From contig JAADEF010000059.1 of the NCBI GenBank assembly GCA_013153555.1, positions 1-6,445 of the forward strand: a DNA stretch of 6,445 bases. The letters run 5' to 3'. This document shows positions 5,238-6,445 of this stretch, piece by piece. Source of the stretch: Candidatus Nanohalarchaeota archaeon (GTDB lineage: Archaea; EX4484-52; JAADEF01). Every line of letters starts with the position of its first letter. Position 1 is the first letter of the stretch. Under the pieces are notes generated by a model. It did no database searches. It was not told the DNA's origin and saw only the letters and a program-made list of their open reading frames with translations. A program made the position numbers and the translations under genes.

Positions 5238-5645
5238 ATGGCTAATGTTAGCGAAGTACATGCTGAAGCATTAATTAAAAGAGTAGCGGAAGAAATTAAA
5301 AAAAATGATGCAATAAAGCCACCAGAATGGGCAAAATTTGTAAAAACAGGAATGAGTAGGGAAAGAGTACCTGAACAGCCAGATTGGTGGTACATTAGAG
5401 CGGCAGCCATTCTTAGAAAATTGTATTTTAAACCTCTGGGTGTTTCAAGATTAAGAGTGTTGTATGGTGGAAAGAAAAATAGAGGATATAAACCTGAAAA
5501 ATTCTATCCTGCAAGCGGATCCATTATTCGCAAAATATTACAGCAATTAGAAGAAGCAGGTTATGCTCAAAAAAGTAAAAAAGGAAGAGAGCTAACCGCA
5601 GAAGGAAGAAGGCTCTTAGATAAATTAGCCAAAGAACTTTCGTAA
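5238..5645 (+). CDS. rps19e: Ribosomal protein S19e
   Basis: A small-subunit ribosomal protein found only in archaea and eukaryotes. In eukaryotes it is needed for 40S maturation, and in archaea it sits in the 30S head. The 135 residues are slightly short but typical for the archaeal form and make an extended winged-helix fold. Family landmarks: the N-terminal helix VHAEALIKRVAEEIK; PPEWAKFVKTG; the highly conserved PDWWYIRAAAILRKLY (48-63); VSRLRVLYGGKKNRG; the GSIIRKILQQLEEAGY helix; and the GRELTAEGRRLLDKLA tail. The ATG follows AAGGTG by 5 nt. It is the first gene of the run S19e - PDCD5 - L39e - L31e, with 9 nt to the next gene, so co-transcription is expected. Confidence 0.98.
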   Translation: MANVSEVHAEALIKRVAEEIKKNDAIKPPEWAKFVKTGMSRERVPEQPDWWYIRAAAILRKLYFKPLGVSRLRVLYGGKKNRGYKPEKFYPASGSIIRKILQQLEEAGYAQKSKKGRELTAEGRRLLDKLAKELS

Positions 5646-5654
5646 GGTATTAGT

Positions 5655-5987
5655 ATGGACAGCGAATTAGAAGCATTAAGAAAAAAAAGAATGATGGAGC
5701 TAATGAAAGCAAATCCTGATGCTCAATTGGCACAACAAGAAAGCCAAATAAAAGAAGCATTTAAAGCCATAGAAAGAGACATTAGAAAACATTTAGATGA
5801 TAAAGCATATGAAAGGTTAAACAACATCAAACTAATAAATCCAGAATTAGCTCAACAAGTAGTGTACTTACTTTACCAACTTAAAATGGCAGGTAGGCTG
5901 CCTTCCAAATTAAAAGATAATGAGTTTAAACAAATACTTAATAGGTTAATACCTAAAAAAAGAGAGCCCAAAATAATAAGGAAATGA
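5655..5987 (+). CDS. DNA-binding protein of the PDCD5/TFAR19 family
   Basis: Archaeal relative of human PDCD5, a small triple-helix-bundle protein annotated as DNA-binding; its cellular role in archaea is not settled, and its steady place among ribosomal protein genes hints at a link with translation or folding. The 110 residues fit the family. Visible features are the charged N-terminal helix (SELEALRKKRMMELM), AQQESQIKEAFKAIERDIRKHLDDKAYERLNNIKLINPELAQQV in the core, VYLLYQLKMAGRLPSKLKDNEFKQIL, and a basic tail (KKREPKIIRK). It starts 9 nt after the S19e stop, with only a weak GGT ribosome binding site, suggesting coupling to S19e translation. Its stop is 11 nt before the L39e start. Confidence 0.95.
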   Translation: MDSELEALRKKRMMELMKANPDAQLAQQESQIKEAFKAIERDIRKHLDDKAYERLNNIKLINPELAQQVVYLLYQLKMAGRLPSKLKDNEFKQILNRLIPKKREPKIIRK

Positions 5988-5998
5988 GGATGATCAAC

Positions 5999-6187
5999 AT
6001 GGCAAGTGGAAGAAAAAGAATATCTAAAAGCTTAGGAGGTAAAAAAAGATTAATAGCTGCTTCAAAAGAACATGCTCCTGCTCCAAGATGGTTAGACATC
6101 AAAGTGTTTGGATTGGGTAAAGCTATGAGAAGAAGTATTAAAAGATTTAGGTCAAAACATTGGAGAAGAAGCAAATTAAAATTATAA
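5999..6187 (+). CDS. rpl39e: Ribosomal protein L39e, divergent and N-terminally extended
   Basis: A tiny, very basic large-subunit protein that lines the peptide exit tunnel in archaea and eukaryotes. The usual archaeal length is about 50 residues; this one has 62, with some ten extra at the N-terminus (SGRKRISKSLG). Recognition rests on KKRLIAASKE, the PAPRWLDIKVFG segment in place of the usual RVPxWVxxKT, and the C-terminal KHWRRSKLKL, which matches the family's RRHWRRxKLK ending. Position between PDCD5 and L31e supports it. The ATG at 5999 is chosen: GAGGATGAT lies just upstream. The in-frame ATG at 5984 overlaps the PDCD5 stop and would put the ribosome binding site inside the gene. Confidence 0.88.
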   Translation: MASGRKRISKSLGGKKRLIAASKEHAPAPRWLDIKVFGLGKAMRRSIKRFRSKHWRRSKLKL

Positions 6188-6193
6188 GGTGAT
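6188..6193 (+). promoter_or_regulatory. Ribosome binding site deciding the GTG start of L31e
   Basis: GGTGAT lies immediately after the L39e stop codon and 4 nt before the GTG at 6198. The same motif and spacing are seen before the secreted protein gene, and nearly the same (3 nt) before aEF-1-beta, which supports GTG rather than a later start. Confidence 0.7.
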
Positions 6194-6197
6194 AAAA

Positions 6198-6445
6198 GTG
6201 GAAAAATCAATAGTGTTGGAAAGAGTTTATGTTGTGCCATTAAAAAAAGCATGGAACTCTGCATATCACAAAAGAACAAAAAGAGCAGTAAAAATACTTA
6301 AAGACTTTGCAATCAGACACATGAAATCAGAAGTAATAAAAATAGAAAACGACCTAAACAAATATTTATGGAGAAGGGGAAATGCGAATCCTCCAAGAAA
6401 AATAAAAGTAGTAATGATAAAATATGACACAGGAGAGGTTCTCAT
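6198..6445 (+). CDS. rpl31e: Ribosomal protein L31e (partial, C-terminus beyond window)
   Basis: Large-subunit protein found in archaea and eukaryotes, located near the exit of the peptide tunnel. The window holds 82 codons and cuts the gene at the right edge; archaeal L31e proteins are about 80-95 residues, so little is missing. Landmarks: ERVYVVPLKKAWNSAYHKRTKRAVKILKDFAIRHMK, the usual LRxAWxxPRxKRAxKAVxxIR-like block; IKIENDLNKYLWRRGNANPPRKIKV, matching the family's NxxIWxRGxxxPPRKIRV; then MIKYDTGEVL. The start is GTG, backed by GGTGAT 4 nt upstream. Ten bases separate it from the L39e stop. In many archaea aIF6 follows; that lies outside this window. Confidence 0.97.
   Translation, partial: MEKSIVLERVYVVPLKKAWNSAYHKRTKRAVKILKDFAIRHMKSEVIKIENDLNKYLWRRGNANPPRKIKVVMIKYDTGEVL

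Noticed and set aside
5216..5410. Minus-strand open frame opposite the start of S19e
   Set aside because: It is antisense to a conserved ribosomal protein and would start inside it.
5984..5998. Earlier ATG start for L39e overlapping the PDCD5 stop
   Set aside because: It would place the GAGGATGAT ribosome binding site within the coding sequence; the ATG at 5999 has the site at a sensible distance.
5953..6279. Minus-strand, Leu-rich open frame opposite PDCD5, L39e and L31e
   Set aside because: The hydrophobic look is the expected antisense of Lys-rich, A-rich coding sequence.
1..6445. A novel defence, mobile or CRISPR-like system
   Set aside because: No direct-repeat array, recombinase, nuclease or toxin-antitoxin signature is visible; most genes are conserved housekeeping genes in expected archaeal neighbourhoods.

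Overview
The window comes from an AT-rich archaeon. The evidence is archaeal or eukaryote-type translation and secretion genes (aEF-1-beta, Sec61-beta, ribosomal proteins S19e, L39e and L31e, the PDCD5 family protein), an archaeal RNase P RNA, TATA-type promoters about 27 bp from starts, several apparently leaderless genes, and GGTGAT-type ribosome binding sites. The short ThiI-like protein, the divergent L39e and the compact layout would suit a small-genome (DPANN-like) archaeon. That placement is inference, and I cannot name a lineage from the sequence alone.

Layout from left to right. Bases 1-690 (minus) hold the N-terminal 230 residues of a secreted, helix-rich protein dense in N-glycosylation sequons; it runs off the left edge. 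A divergent promoter region separates it from aEF-1-beta (803-1072, plus). RNase P RNA (1086-1372, minus) lies tail to tail with aEF-1-beta, downstream of the Sec61-beta gene (1406-1579, minus) and with its own TATA box. Sec61-beta shares one central TTTAAA box with a divergent pair of unknown genes: a membrane-anchored beta-rich protein (1635-2306) and a small multi-span membrane protein (2309-2614). That pair meets, with a 6 bp overlap, a CPA2-type cation/proton antiporter (2609-3769, minus). Upstream on the minus strand are a stand-alone ThiI-type PP-loop ATPase (3794-4393) and a winged-helix/coiled-coil protein of unknown role (4424-5173). The latter is divergent from the conserved archaeal operon S19e - PDCD5 - L39e - L31e (5238 to the right edge).

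The window is mostly housekeeping: tRNA maturation (RNase P), tRNA modification (ThiI-like), translation (aEF-1-beta and three ribosomal proteins) and protein export (Sec61-beta), mixed with envelope or transport genes. I see no CRISPR array, transposon, phage gene, toxin-antitoxin pair or defence island. The points most worth a second look are the palindromic TATA boxes shared by divergent genes, the ThiI-like enzyme with an altered P-loop and no THUMP domain, the sequon-rich secreted protein, and the unknown winged-helix/coiled-coil protein beside the ribosomal operon.
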